From a virus, in IMG/VR virus record IMGVR_UViG_3300021373_003004, positions 1 to 56,907 of that record: a DNA stretch of 56,907 nt; one strand, given 5' to 3'. Made by a program: the position numbers and the translations under genes. The notes below the pieces were generated by a model that saw only the letters and a program-made list of their open reading frames with translations, did no database searches and was not told the origin of the DNA. This document shows, piece by piece, positions 41,370 through 49,571 of this stretch. The first letter of the stretch is position 1; each line of letters begins with the position of its first letter.

Positions 41370-41408
41370 CACTTTTGTTTTCAATGAAATCAATCACTTA
41401 GAATTTTT

Positions 41409-41840
41409 TTATGGAGTAATAGTAATCTCTTTTACTTTATGAGGTTGATTAACTATCCAATCAATAACAGACACACAATAATTTATAGACATTTTATGTC
41501 CTTTATATTGCTCAACTCTTGGTGAATCAAACCACCCAAACTTAATATTTGTAGTATTTATGCCACTGTAAAATAATTGTTCATTTGCTTTATCTAACGC
41601 AGCTTTTTCTACTGCATAGATATGTGGTCGGGTTTTAAAACCATCACTAGAATTAGACCCGATATTAATTATCCGTTTCCCTTGACCTGCAGCTTTATAC
41701 AAGAGTCTAACTTGATCAAATCCATCATGTTTACAGTTTATGAATATATCACAGTCCTCTAGATTGCCGACATTACCATACTTTTCTTCTAGAGCTTTAC
41801 CGAGTCCTCTACGAGTTCCTGTGATATAAAATTTAGTCAT
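41409..41840 (-). CDS. Short SDR-like (Rossmann) oxidoreductase
   Basis: A 143-residue protein from ATG 41838-41840. FYITGTRRGLGKALEEKYG is the NAD(P)-binding loop of short-chain dehydrogenases (TGxxxGxG, with Arg residues that favour NADP), INIGSNSSDG supplies the serine strand and YAVEKAALD supplies the YxxxK catalytic pair. Normal SDRs have about 250 residues; this one lacks the usual middle helices and the C-terminal substrate region. It could be a compact active enzyme or a relic. Confidence 0.72.
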   Translation of the reverse strand: MTKFYITGTRRGLGKALEEKYGNVGNLEDCDIFINCKHDGFDQVRLLYKAAGQGKRIINIGSNSSDGFKTRPHIYAVEKAALDKANEQLFYSGINTTNIKFGWFDSPRVEQYKGHKMSINYCVSVIDWIVNQPHKVKEITITP

Positions 41841-41955
41841 TCTTTGTAACTGTCTCAACCATTATCAAAGCGTATCCAAGAGTCCGGATATCGATCTCTT
41901 GAATCCCCTCCCAATCCTTCTCCATTATCCTCTTTGCGCATTCTACTACTGTCAT
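41833..41955 (-). CDS. Possible very small protein overlapping the SDR start
   Basis: A 40-residue frame from ATG 41953-41955 (MTVVECAKRIMEKDWEGIQE, then IDIRTLGYALIMVETVTKND) whose stop overlaps the SDR ATG by 8 bases, as coupled genes do. The ribosome site is weak. A second frame (41855-42013) covers most of the same bases; at most one may be real. Confidence 0.35.
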   Translation of the reverse strand: MTVVECAKRIMEKDWEGIQEIDIRTLGYALIMVETVTKND

Positions 41956-42013
41956 AACGAATCCATCCATCTAAGTCTTTTAAGTCAATGTTATCAAACG
42001 GGGTCTGCTGCAT
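41855..42013 (-). CDS. Possible small Trp/Asp-rich protein
   Basis: A 52-residue frame from ATG 42011-42013 (MQQTPFDNIDLKDLDGWIRY), ending DRYPDSWIRFDNG. The repeated aspartate/tryptophan phrases DGWIRYDSS and DSWIRFDN look like real coding sequence. It overlaps the end of the previous gene by 20 bases but has no clear ribosome site. It competes with the frame at 41833-41955. Confidence 0.45.
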   Translation of the reverse strand: MQQTPFDNIDLKDLDGWIRYDSSRMRKEDNGEGLGGDSRDRYPDSWIRFDNG

Positions 42014-42299
42014 AGCTGAGTCTGACACTTTGCAAAGCTCCTTTTATCTGTGGAGGATATTCTCCAATATAAGTTCCTGCTACTAACATGTCTTTTGTCA
42101 GATATTCTTTGTGTCTGTGATTTATTTCATCCCAATATTCTAAGATTCTCTTAGCTATTGTGTCAAAAGTGTGATCCTCTAAAATTGGATCATCCTCAAC
42201 ATAATAGGCATATGCTGCCATTATGTACCATGGAACGTACATATTGATAGAGTCATCACATACATCCATGCATGCCTTCTCAATATCGTTTAGTGCCAT
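41994..42299 (-). CDS. Small protein resembling the NAD-ligase Ia domain
   Basis: A 101-residue protein starting MALNDIEKACMDVCDDSINM. The phrase YAYYVEDDPILEDHTFDTIA resembles the LigA Ia signature (YYxxDxPxxxDxxYDxL), which binds the NMN half of NAD. No adenylation domain is present. It could be an NAD-binding or purely structural fragment. It overlaps the SprT-like gene by 20 bases. Confidence 0.55.
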   Translation of the reverse strand: MALNDIEKACMDVCDDSINMYVPWYIMAAYAYYVEDDPILEDHTFDTIAKRILEYWDEINHRHKEYLTKDMLVAGTYIGEYPPQIKGALQSVRLSYAADPV

Positions 42300-42714
42300 C
42301 CCACAACTCCTTTAGTTGTTTCTCCATACGATGCGCTTCGATTTCCCAAGGTCGATCGTCATACGGCATATCACTACTATATACAGCTTTGTTAAACTTC
42401 ACTTCGTGTACCCAATTCTGCACCATACGTCGTGAAACGTATTGCCATACGTGGACCATCTCGTGTAAGACAGTTTCTATCATTTGTTCTAGGGGAAGTG
42501 ATACATCGATGCGGATCGTAAACTCACGATCACCTTCATCCATACAGTCGCCGTAAACTCCTTGCTTTTCCGCTAACTTGCGTATCGTTCTAATATTTAT
42601 ATAAACTGGTTTACGAATACGAGGCATTAGCGATTGAGAAGCAAAATAAACTGCTTCATCAATAGCTTTACGGCGATACTTAGCGCATTTTGTTTCATAA
42701 TCAATAACAATCAT
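42280..42714 (-). CDS. SprT-like zinc metallopeptidase
   Basis: A 144-residue protein. TVLHEMVHVWQY contains the HExxH zinc motif with its catalytic Glu, and PWEIEAHRME ~35 residues later supplies the third ligand. The size and layout fit SprT-like phage proteins. No C-terminal zinc ribbon is visible. The first codon lies only 6 bases after a TAGAAT -10 box, so its mRNA may be leaderless. Possible targets are DNA-bound or host proteins; this is inference. Confidence 0.8.
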   Translation of the reverse strand: MIVIDYETKCAKYRRKAIDEAVYFASQSLMPRIRKPVYINIRTIRKLAEKQGVYGDCMDEGDREFTIRIDVSLPLEQMIETVLHEMVHVWQYVSRRMVQNWVHEVKFNKAVYSSDMPYDDRPWEIEAHRMEKQLKELWDGTKRY

Positions 42715-42720
42715 AAAAAC

Positions 42721-42749
42721 ATTCTACACTGTAATTTTGTGATTGTACA
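42721..42749 (-). promoter_or_regulatory. Early/middle-type promoter (TGTACA-17-TAGAAT)
   Basis: -35 TGTACA at 42744-42749 within GTGTACAAT, and -10 TAGAAT at 42721-42726, minus strand. The spacer is 17 bp. It lies between the end of the glycan-modification run and the SprT-like gene. Confidence 0.65.
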
Positions 42750-43352
42750 CTACTTTTTTGTGTAAATTTCTACATTCTCTGGAACATCAAACTTGATCTT
42801 GTCATGTTTATGGTGTAGTACAAACTTTGTCTGATGACTAAACTCTTCAAAGATACCTTTCCAGATAGGTCTCCAATTGTCATTGAGTCTTACATTATTT
42901 GTAGCACCTCTGTCAGAGTTGAGGTAAAAGTCAGTACAACTACGTAAGTTCATGTCGAATAGACTATCAAATCCATATAGGTGCATTTCGTCAGGTTTGA
43001 AAGATGTGGCTGCATAGTGGGCTGCAAAGTGCCCACAGTTAAAGTCTGTATAATTGCGTACATATTTAGGTAGAGTGAGATAGAACTGTCTAATCTTTTG
43101 AGCATGTTTCATATAGAACTGAGGTCTCATCTCACACCATTTCTTAGGCCTATAACCTACCACCCAAGGTCCTGGTACCTCTACGCTACCTTCATTGATA
43201 GCAGCCATCATTTTAAAGTCTACAATACATGTAGCATATGCATCTTGTACTGGAAATGGTGGAAGATTACACGTAAGCTTGACTCCTTTTGAGCCTTGTT
43301 TGTACATAGTGGCGTTATCACCATTACCAATCAAATGAAGTACTTTAGTCAT
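42750..43352 (-). CDS. Unknown protein of the glycan cluster, possibly Rossmann-type sugar enzyme
   Basis: A 200-residue protein starting MTKVLHLIGNGDNATMYKQG. The glycine-rich start (LIGNGDNA) and the phrase NCGHFAAHYAATSFKPDEMH then LYGFDSLFD recall the DUF115/sialyltransferase-like fold (a GHxxA helix and an LxGxD strand), but I cannot confirm it. It is the last gene of the glycosyltransferase run, its ATG overlapping the previous stop. Probably a glycan-related enzyme by company. Confidence 0.55.
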   Translation of the reverse strand: MTKVLHLIGNGDNATMYKQGSKGVKLTCNLPPFPVQDAYATCIVDFKMMAAINEGSVEVPGPWVVGYRPKKWCEMRPQFYMKHAQKIRQFYLTLPKYVRNYTDFNCGHFAAHYAATSFKPDEMHLYGFDSLFDMNLRSCTDFYLNSDRGATNNVRLNDNWRPIWKGIFEEFSHQTKFVLHHKHDKIKFDVPENVEIYTKK

Positions 43353-43993
43353 AATTTACCTGCTATTTTATCCTTAATTCTATCCTTACCCTTTTTACCG
43401 GTCCAATGCATAACAAGTTTATCTTTGCTATCCTCGTTATCATTCTCTAACTGCACTCTTAACCAGTTGTACTTATTCGGAATCTCTGTTATGTTTATCA
43501 TTTTATCAAGTGGTGTAGGAAGCATAGCATGTAGTGTTTCTTGATCCCCACGTTTTGGATTATGCTGAACCTCATTCATCCATTTCCGTAATATTTCAGG
43601 TTTTCCTTTTACACCTACGACGCCAGAGTTATGCCACTCTTCTCCACTACGTTTAGACCATGGTCTGTCAATAGCCATAGCAATTTTACCAGGTTCGATA
43701 TAGTCAAAAACACCACTAATATCACCAAGCACTTCACAATCAGTATCGATCCATACGGTTGTTGGTGATGGACTATGATACAACGCATATGGTTTCAAGA
43801 ACCAGCCACCAACTTTAGTGTCTTTAATTTGTAAGAATAAGTCAAAGCACTTGGTGTGCTGCATCCAAGCAATAGTTGCTTGGTCTACACCAAAGTCACA
43901 GAAACAAATTGGTGTGTCATTATGTTTTCTATAGTTTTCAATAAACCATGGTAACATCCAAACTTGGCTTTGGTCACAGCCAGTCATGAACAT
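43349..43993 (-). CDS. GT8-like glycosyltransferase
   Basis: A 214-residue protein. MFMTGCDQSQVWMLPWFIEN followed by TTVWIDTDCEVLGD gives a DxD motif for metal and nucleotide sugar, and EEWHNSGVVGVKG and MHWTGKKGKDR match the acceptor and C-terminal pieces of GT-A enzymes of the GT8 kind. ATG 43991-43993 is chosen because it follows the upstream stop directly; in-frame ATGs at 44026 and 44083 would overlap that gene. Substrate unknown. Confidence 0.72.
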   Translation of the reverse strand: MFMTGCDQSQVWMLPWFIENYRKHNDTPICFCDFGVDQATIAWMQHTKCFDLFLQIKDTKVGGWFLKPYALYHSPSPTTVWIDTDCEVLGDISGVFDYIEPGKIAMAIDRPWSKRSGEEWHNSGVVGVKGKPEILRKWMNEVQHNPKRGDQETLHAMLPTPLDKMINITEIPNKYNWLRVQLENDNEDSKDKLVMHWTGKKGKDRIKDKIAGKL

Positions 43994-43994
43994 T

Positions 43995-44648
43995 TTAGTG
44001 TGCTTCTTCGATCCTGTAGGTTTCATTATAACTGTGCTTAGCGAAGCACCCTTCCTTTTTTTGAATAGTAGTGAAGTTATCACGGGCTTCTACAGGCCAA
44101 GGATAATACTCTTGTAGGCCTGGAAATGTATGAATGTTTAGAAATACATCTGTTGGTTTAGCAGCTTTCTTTGCTTGATAGATGAGCTGCTCTGCTCCTT
44201 TGGGTGATACACGGTATGCGTGCGCACCGGGAAAATAAGGTTTAGATACTAAAGGTCCAACACCTAATCGTGTTGGAGTGTTAAATTTACCATATGATGG
44301 TTTACCAAAACTAATACACTGATTAAACGGTACATCAGGTATTTGGTCAACTATCACAGCGTCATGTTCAAATATGGTTATTGTATCACTGGTGTCAACG
44401 GCGCGCTTCCATAAGCTATAATGAGAGAGAAAAGCAGCAACACAATTAGATAAGCGAGAATATTTTTCTTTGAATCCATCAAAATCAATTCCTTCATTTT
44501 TCATCATTCTATTAAGATCTGTGTTATGTGGTGTAATGGCTTCAAAAAACTTGATATCCATTCCATATTTAGCGCCAGATCTGATTGTACGTTCAGCTAC
44601 ATTTACTGAACGTGGATTATTCACTATTGTTATAACATAATTTTTCAT
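43995..44648 (-). CDS. GT25-like glycosyltransferase
   Basis: A 217-residue protein from ATG 44646-44648 (MKNYVITIVNNPRSVNVAER), overlapping the upstream stop as ATGA. It shows the family order: FFEAITPHNTD, then AAFLSHYSLWKRAVD, then ITIFEHDAVIVDQ (the acidic GT25-type motif, with Phe for Leu), then GAHAYRVSPKGAEQLIY near the C-terminus. It is one of five relatives in the window. The acceptor is unknown. Confidence 0.75.
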   Translation of the reverse strand: MKNYVITIVNNPRSVNVAERTIRSGAKYGMDIKFFEAITPHNTDLNRMMKNEGIDFDGFKEKYSRLSNCVAAFLSHYSLWKRAVDTSDTITIFEHDAVIVDQIPDVPFNQCISFGKPSYGKFNTPTRLGVGPLVSKPYFPGAHAYRVSPKGAEQLIYQAKKAAKPTDVFLNIHTFPGLQEYYPWPVEARDNFTTIQKKEGCFAKHSYNETYRIEEAH

Positions 44649-45415
44649 GATGTAGTTGTTGACGGTGTCCCTTGTAATGTTGTATAATAAGGATAGGCTT
44701 GTTCTAACCATGGAAAAAACTGCTTACACATTAAAGCATCATTTGGCCACAAACCTACGGTTGATAGTTGATATAACAAATGTTGGGCTGCTTCTGGTTT
44801 AATTATGTATGCTGAATTACCAGCGATACCTTGAGGAATAGACTCGTCATCTATCCATGGAGCAGGTGCGATACCATTTAGTGCTGTCTCAACAACGCGT
44901 TCATGATATAAAGCTGATTTTCTAGTTGCACCTCTTGGATCATTCAATCCTAATACTCCACCATCAAACCCTCGTTCACCACGTAAGATATTCATAATAT
45001 CAAATGTTCTAGTGAATAAAGCATCATGTTCTAGTACGACAATCGCTTCTTTAATTTCTACACAAAATCTCCAAGCTCTCATATGTGATACTAAACAGGC
45101 TGCAACTTTAGTGTAATCTGTAGCTCTATAACCTGTCAATTTCATACCGCTTGAATGCAATACAGTTTCAGCTGGAGATTTTGGATATGACCAATCTAAT
45201 AAATTAAAACCGAAAGTGTCTAAATCTCTAACTAAAGTAGATGGTGTAGTCGCATCCATTAAAAGCGGCGTTAAAAAAGATTCAGTATTCTTAATAGATT
45301 GTATACATCTACGCGCGCCAACTGTTGAAGCATGGTCATTAATCATTGTAATAATAAGCGCTTTGGGTTGTCTCCTATAAAGCGCCTTTTGTGTTAATGC
45401 AGGAATATCACTCAT
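44645..45415 (-). CDS. GT25-like glycosyltransferase
   Basis: A 256-residue protein. PKALIITMINDHASTVGARR starts the fold, MDATTPST is the family's A-x-T-P element, AACLVSHMRAWRFCVEIKEA precedes IVVLEHDALFTRTF, and NSAYIIKPEAAQHLLYQL forms the C-terminal helix. All elements match the other GT25-like genes in order and spacing. It overlaps both neighbours by 4 bases. Confidence 0.75.
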   Translation of the reverse strand: MSDIPALTQKALYRRQPKALIITMINDHASTVGARRCIQSIKNTESFLTPLLMDATTPSTLVRDLDTFGFNLLDWSYPKSPAETVLHSSGMKLTGYRATDYTKVAACLVSHMRAWRFCVEIKEAIVVLEHDALFTRTFDIMNILRGERGFDGGVLGLNDPRGATRKSALYHERVVETALNGIAPAPWIDDESIPQGIAGNSAYIIKPEAAQHLLYQLSTVGLWPNDALMCKQFFPWLEQAYPYYTTLQGTPSTTTS

Positions 45416-45690
45416 ATCCTGTTCCTCCGGTCTGATAGCTTCTGTCTGATCACTTCCTCACGCTCTTTCTCCCACCAACCAGCATCATAATTATTTTTAT
45501 ATTGCCTTAGTTTAGCGTCCATCTTTTTAGCCATTTGATATGCTTCATCTAGTTTAGCTGTTAAATCGGCATAATGAGGATTCAATCTCAAGTTGTTATA
45601 CATTATGTCATACATTTCTCTGTGTACTTCACAAATAGTTCGGCCGAACTTGTCTTTGTAGACTTCATTAAAAACAGTTTTATCGTTCAT
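45412..45690 (-). CDS. Small charged protein inside the glycosyltransferase run
   Basis: A 92-residue protein (MNDKTVFNEVYKDKFGRTIC, then DLTAKLDEAYQMAKKMDAKL), helical and highly charged, ending with KEREEVIRQKLSDRRNRI. It overlaps its neighbours by 4 bases on both sides. A chance TATAAATA box at 45773-45780 lies inside the upstream gene. Function unknown; it could be an accessory subunit. Confidence 0.62.
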   Translation of the reverse strand: MNDKTVFNEVYKDKFGRTICEVHREMYDIMYNNLRLNPHYADLTAKLDEAYQMAKKMDAKLRQYKNNYDAGWWEKEREEVIRQKLSDRRNRI

Positions 45691-46382
45691 TTGAATCCCT
45701 TGCTTGTACTCATATTTGGACCAGAAAAATTGAAATATTGCGGGTCTGCATATTCTATATTTACATTTTTACTATTTATAAAGAAATCACTCTGATCCCA
45801 TCCGTTTGCCCACATTGAATCTAAAAGTCTGCTAGCCCCCTTTGGTGTAATAGCATATGCTGCAGTACCTGGAATCAAATAACCATTTTTAAAATCATTA
45901 TCTTTCCAGTATTTTAAAGAGGATACTAAAGGTCTAACTGTTGTCTGCTCATCTTTATATATGTATGAATAAGCATGCTTCTTCCAAAGGTTCTTATTGT
46001 GCCTAAATGCAGCGTCTAAATTTAAGACAAGAACCTCATCAAATTCAGGATAATCATATTCTCTTACACATATAGCGTCATGCTCTAGAAACGTCATAGG
46101 TTCATTAGCAGCTGCAACCCTTTCCCAAAATAATACGTGGTTAAAGAAGCATGACTTCTTTGTGTGGTACATAGGTTGCTGTTCAGTTTCATATGCATAA
46201 GCTCTACTATTTGGTACAGGTTTAATAGGATATAGATCCTCAATATAACTTAAGCTTGCAGGTGTAATGCCACCCACAAGTTCTGCATCCATTATACCAA
46301 ACTTTTCACAGCTTTGTAAACAGTTTTTTGCAGCCTCACGCGATTTAGCATGAGATTCTATGTAGATAATGTTTGCTTTCAT
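45687..46382 (-). CDS. GT25-like glycosyltransferase
   Basis: A 231-residue protein. IIYIESHAKSREAAKNCLQS, ELVGGITPASL, CFFNHVLFWERVAAAN, PMTFLEHDAICVREYD and GTAAYAITPKGASRLLDSM follow the same order as in the other GT25-like genes. The helix before the acidic motif reads N-H-x-x-F-W instead of S-H-x-x-L-W. It overlaps the methyltransferase gene upstream (ATGA). Confidence 0.75.
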   Translation of the reverse strand: MKANIIYIESHAKSREAAKNCLQSCEKFGIMDAELVGGITPASLSYIEDLYPIKPVPNSRAYAYETEQQPMYHTKKSCFFNHVLFWERVAAANEPMTFLEHDAICVREYDYPEFDEVLVLNLDAAFRHNKNLWKKHAYSYIYKDEQTTVRPLVSSLKYWKDNDFKNGYLIPGTAAYAITPKGASRLLDSMWANGWDQSDFFINSKNVNIEYADPQYFNFSGPNMSTSKGFK

Positions 46383-46954
46383 TTTCTCATAATAACAGTT
46401 GAGATAAGATAGTATAAATCTTTTTTTCTTTTAAATTTTTTAGCTAATGAAATAAACTTAGGACTACGTCTATCATCTGGATTATCTATCATATGTTTAA
46501 TCATTAAATCGTTACCAGCTTTATGAGTCCATACTCTTTCATTATAACCAGCAGATTCAGCCATTGATATTAGTCCATCAATAGTAAATCTAAAATAATC
46601 ACCAGGCCAATCATGAACCTGATAAATAAATGGTGCAGAAAATATAGCAATGCCACCTGGTTTTAAAACACGATAAGTTTCTTCAACACAGAGCCAAGGT
46701 CTTTTAGTATGCTCTAATACTTGAAACATAACTACACAATCATATGTGTTGTCTTCATATGGTAAGTCTTCACAATCAATTTCAGGAAACGTAGTTGAGG
46801 TACAATTACTAAAATGTTTTTGAATAACTTCGGTATTACCACTAATCTCTAATAGTTTATTCCTTTCAAAACTCGTATTAGTTTTAAAGAACCTTTCTAG
46901 TGCAGCAGTATATTCTATTCTTGTTGCTTTAGGCTTGTATTTCCTTTCGCTCAT
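46379..46954 (-). CDS. Class I SAM methyltransferase (Methyltransf_11 type)
   Basis: A 191-residue protein from ATG 46952-46954, which overlaps the upstream stop. Motifs seen: LEISGNTEVIQKHF (weak motif I), DLPYEDNTYDCVVMFQVLEH (motif IV, the typical FDxVxxxxVLEH), VLKPGGIAIFSAPFIYQVHD (post-motif strand). The pattern is that of small methyltransferases acting on sugars or small molecules. It lies between a GT25-like gene and a second methyltransferase. Confidence 0.8.
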   Translation of the reverse strand: MSERKYKPKATRIEYTAALERFFKTNTSFERNKLLEISGNTEVIQKHFSNCTSTTFPEIDCEDLPYEDNTYDCVVMFQVLEHTKRPWLCVEETYRVLKPGGIAIFSAPFIYQVHDWPGDYFRFTIDGLISMAESAGYNERVWTHKAGNDLMIKHMIDNPDDRRSPKFISLAKKFKRKKDLYYLISTVIMRK

Positions 46955-47574
46955 GGAAGCTTGATACTCCATTGAACATTTCCATGAGCGCTTAAATTTA
47001 AGCTGCGCTGTGATACAAATTCATTCACAGCCTTTTTAACACCACCCTTATCTGCAGTCAAACTATTCCATTTATAATCATCACCAATAATGTAACCACC
47101 AGGATTTACAACTTCAATAGCGTTGTTTAAATCATTCTTTACACCAGTATATGAATGATCTCCATCAATATAAATCCAATCTAGTTTTTCACCGGTTTTC
47201 TTAAACTCTTTAAACCATTCAGTCGCGGTTTGTCTGCAGATGACAGCCTCTTCAAACTTTGAAAACTTTTTAACAACACCGTTATAAATTTTATCATAGT
47301 AATCTGCAAAGTCAGCTGGATGTTTAGAACCAACAATTTTTTGATACTTGTTGTAAATATTTGTTAAGCTAATAGTAGGATCATTTACTTGAAAAGCTTC
47401 ATCGTATCCAGACAAAGACCATGCATCTACCATATAGAATTTGCTGAGTCCTTTTTTTAAAAACTTTTCTGAAGAACTTCCTTTCCACACGCCAATTTCA
47501 GCTCCAACAGTTCCAGATTTAATTAGATGTAAAATTTTATCTGAGTCTTTATTGACTCCTGCATTTGCCATCAT
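46951..47574 (-). CDS. SAM methyltransferase (Methyltransf_24 type)
   Basis: A 207-residue protein from ATG 47572-47574 (MMANAGVNKDSDKI), with its A overlapping the sulfotransferase stop. GTVGAEIGVWKGSSSEKFL is motif I, FYMVDAWSLSGYDE is motif II, DWIYIDGDHSYTGVKNDLNN with VNPGGYIIGDDY is the IDGDHSY signature of the Methyltransf_24 family. These often methylate sugar hydroxyls or sugar-linked groups; a metal may be bound by the two Asp. Substrate unknown. Confidence 0.82.
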   Translation of the reverse strand: MMANAGVNKDSDKILHLIKSGTVGAEIGVWKGSSSEKFLKKGLSKFYMVDAWSLSGYDEAFQVNDPTISLTNIYNKYQKIVGSKHPADFADYYDKIYNGVVKKFSKFEEAVICRQTATEWFKEFKKTGEKLDWIYIDGDHSYTGVKNDLNNAIEVVNPGGYIIGDDYKWNSLTADKGGVKKAVNEFVSQRSLNLSAHGNVQWSIKLP

Positions 47575-48281
47575 ATCGCTGTTCTCCACGCATTTTCTGA
47601 CCAATAGTTTTTAGTAGCACCTGTATCAAAATCAAAACCCCAGGTTTCAATATCTTTCTTATACCAGTCAGCTACAATCTGAATAGTCTTTTCGTTATAT
47701 AGATCCTTGTAAGATCCTTTATTTAATCCTGTTACATTACGTGCACGTGTCATTGATGGAAGTTTAAAGTACATACAAAGATCTTGATTTAGATTTTCGA
47801 ATCTCATAATATCACATTTGATGTTACCGTTCTTATCTGTGACATAATCGTAAGCTGGATACCAACCACGAATAGCACGATGCCACATGTATTCCATATT
47901 ACCCCATTGTTCTCGCTCTTCTAGGAAATGTTCAAATGAGTCTAGCTTATACTTACCAATTGGCGCATCAGCTTTCTTTTCAACAAACGTAGTCTTTCGA
48001 GCAAAGAAGTAGCGTGACACGACACGATCCCATGGATTACGAACAATAGCAAATGCGTCATAGGCATTAGTTAGTTTTGGTGATAAGTCACACCATCTTG
48101 CGTGTTCAAAACCATGATGGTCACCGATTAGATCCATATGCTTCTTAACAGCCATTGTATATTCTTTTGACTTATGAGCCTTAGGTCCTGCAGGAATAAT
48201 CCTTTCACGTAACAAATCACTATTACGAACAGTCATACCCGCATTCTTTGGGATGTGTATAAAAATTTTAGGTAGAAACAT
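47571..48281 (-). CDS. Sulfotransferase-family protein (Sulfotransfer_2 type)
   Basis: A 236-residue protein. KIFIHIPKNAGMTVRNSDLL is the PAPS-binding loop and AFAIVRNPWDRVVSRYFFAR the second PAPS motif. A catalytic His may be in DHHGFEHARW. The C-terminal region (CDIMRFENLNQDL, then IQIVADWYKKDIETWGFDF) matches the other copy at 27480-28076 (ILRFENLDKDF, VAEHYKDDIKEFGYSF), so the two are related. It sits among glycosyltransferases and methyltransferases, so a glycan acceptor is likely. Confidence 0.82.
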   Translation of the reverse strand: MFLPKIFIHIPKNAGMTVRNSDLLRERIIPAGPKAHKSKEYTMAVKKHMDLIGDHHGFEHARWCDLSPKLTNAYDAFAIVRNPWDRVVSRYFFARKTTFVEKKADAPIGKYKLDSFEHFLEEREQWGNMEYMWHRAIRGWYPAYDYVTDKNGNIKCDIMRFENLNQDLCMYFKLPSMTRARNVTGLNKGSYKDLYNEKTIQIVADWYKKDIETWGFDFDTGATKNYWSENAWRTAI

Positions 48282-48786
48282 TTTCTTCTTTCTTCTTCAA
48301 TAAAACCATTGTATGTTCAGATGCAACTACATCATAAAATTCAAGCACTCTATCATACCGCGGTCTTTTATTCTTTCCATAGTCATGGATAAACACAAAG
48401 CTATCATCTCTAATATTATCTAGTATGGACTCAGCAACCCATTGTCTGGCTCTTCCGTCAATCAATACCACATCAAAGATAGTATCCTGTGTCTTTGGCC
48501 AATTGATATAATCAACAAACCATTCATATTTAGCAGGTTTTAATTTTTCCTTTTTTGGAATGACATTAGGTGGAACATGAAAGTACTTAATATTAGGTAG
48601 ATGTTTAATATCATTACTTACTTTATTATACCACTTTGCATCATGCTCAACTGAATAAAGAGTTCGTACATGACCAGATATAATTGATGTACTACGTCCT
48701 GAACCATATTCTAACATAATTTGGTCCTTATGTAAATAGGATTGTAAGAACTCCCATTCATTTGGTTTCATTAATGGTATAATCAT
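48268..48786 (-). CDS. SAM-methyltransferase-fold protein
   Basis: A 172-residue protein. QIMLEYGSGRSTSIISG is a motif I-like loop (ExGSGxST), LYSVEHDAKWYNKVS is motif II, and FDVVLIDGRARQWVAESILD with SFVFIHDYGKNK fits motif IV and the following strand. Similar short proteins are encoded in polysaccharide loci and may be methyltransferases or their relatives. It overlaps the upstream glycosyltransferase by 4 bases and the sulfotransferase by 14. Confidence 0.7.
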   Translation of the reverse strand: MIIPLMKPNEWEFLQSYLHKDQIMLEYGSGRSTSIISGHVRTLYSVEHDAKWYNKVSNDIKHLPNIKYFHVPPNVIPKKEKLKPAKYEWFVDYINWPKTQDTIFDVVLIDGRARQWVAESILDNIRDDSFVFIHDYGKNKRPRYDRVLEFYDVVASEHTMVLLKKKEENVST

Positions 48787-49571
48787 ATTTTTTCCATAAG
48801 CTCCCTGACGTTCTCTCCACCATCGGGTAGATGGTCCTTTAAGAAGAAGTGGACAAAGTGTGCTTCAGGAATTTTATCATCATGGACTGCCGTGTACAAT
48901 GCATTCCATTTCCAATCCAGTCGTTGTACTGGTATCTTCTTTTTCTTAAACCAATAGTTGAGTGTAATTTGATCTGACTGCCATTTAAACGGACCTTTAC
49001 CGTTAATAAGATCCATAAGCATAGGTTGCTGTAAAAACTCTTTTGGAGACATTCCATTGAGAGCTGCTAACATTAATTTACTATTATATAACATGACACC
49101 AGAGTTAAAGAAACCAAAGCCAGTTCTCATATTATAGTCATCCCACTCAATCGGTAGGGCTGATACCATACGAGAATACGCTGATATTTTTTTAGCGTAT
49201 GCGTCATTGATTGGTAGGTCAGCTTCATACACACTAGCAACCGCTCTGTCAAATGCTAAGTCATCAAAAATATCAGGGGCATCAGGTCTAATATAAATGT
49301 CTGCATCAATTACACAACATGCATCATAGTCGTTGAAATAGTTAAAGACATTTTCTTTTTCAAAGATTGGCATATAGCCAAGTCTTTTCCAACCACCAGT
49401 CTTACCCTCACGCTCATTCATAAATGGATCAGGTGCTAAACGAATAATAGGACCAATTTGTAATTTATAGTCAGCACCAATGCGTTTAGCATATGCCTCA
49501 ACAGATGAAGTACAGTGCTCGTATAGTTTACTTTGTTGACCGATAGCTACTTGGTAAATTAACTTTTTCAT
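48783..49571 (-). CDS. GT-A glycosyltransferase, tandem copy A
   Basis: A 262-residue protein. KKLIYQVAIGQQSKLYEHCT, then PIFEKENVFNYFNDYDACCV and IDADIYIRPDAPDIFDD give a DAD metal/nucleotide motif; GFFNSGVMLYNSKLM and WQSDQITLNYWF are the acceptor-side pieces seen in GT8/GT34-like enzymes. It is clearly a duplicate of the next gene upstream (49568-50359), sharing start, DxD region and end (HFFLKDHLPDGGENVRELM). Acceptor and donor unknown. Confidence 0.75.
   Translation of the reverse strand: MKKLIYQVAIGQQSKLYEHCTSSVEAYAKRIGADYKLQIGPIIRLAPDPFMNEREGKTGGWKRLGYMPIFEKENVFNYFNDYDACCVIDADIYIRPDAPDIFDDLAFDRAVASVYEADLPINDAYAKKISAYSRMVSALPIEWDDYNMRTGFGFFNSGVMLYNSKLMLAALNGMSPKEFLQQPMLMDLINGKGPFKWQSDQITLNYWFKKKKIPVQRLDWKWNALYTAVHDDKIPEAHFVHFFLKDHLPDGGENVRELMEKI

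Noticed and set aside
42594-42601. TATAAATA on the minus strand inside the SprT-like gene
   Set aside because: Within coding sequence with no start codon at a suitable distance.
42744-42749. TGTACA as a regulator palindrome independent of the promoters
   Set aside because: Every intergenic copy sits at the -35 distance from a -10 box, so a promoter explains it without a separate operator.
45773-45780. TATAAATA box on the minus strand before the small gene at 45412-45690
   Set aside because: It lies inside the coding sequence of a glycosyltransferase, 83 bases from the next ATG, in a tightly overlapped operon; a chance match in AT-rich DNA is likelier.
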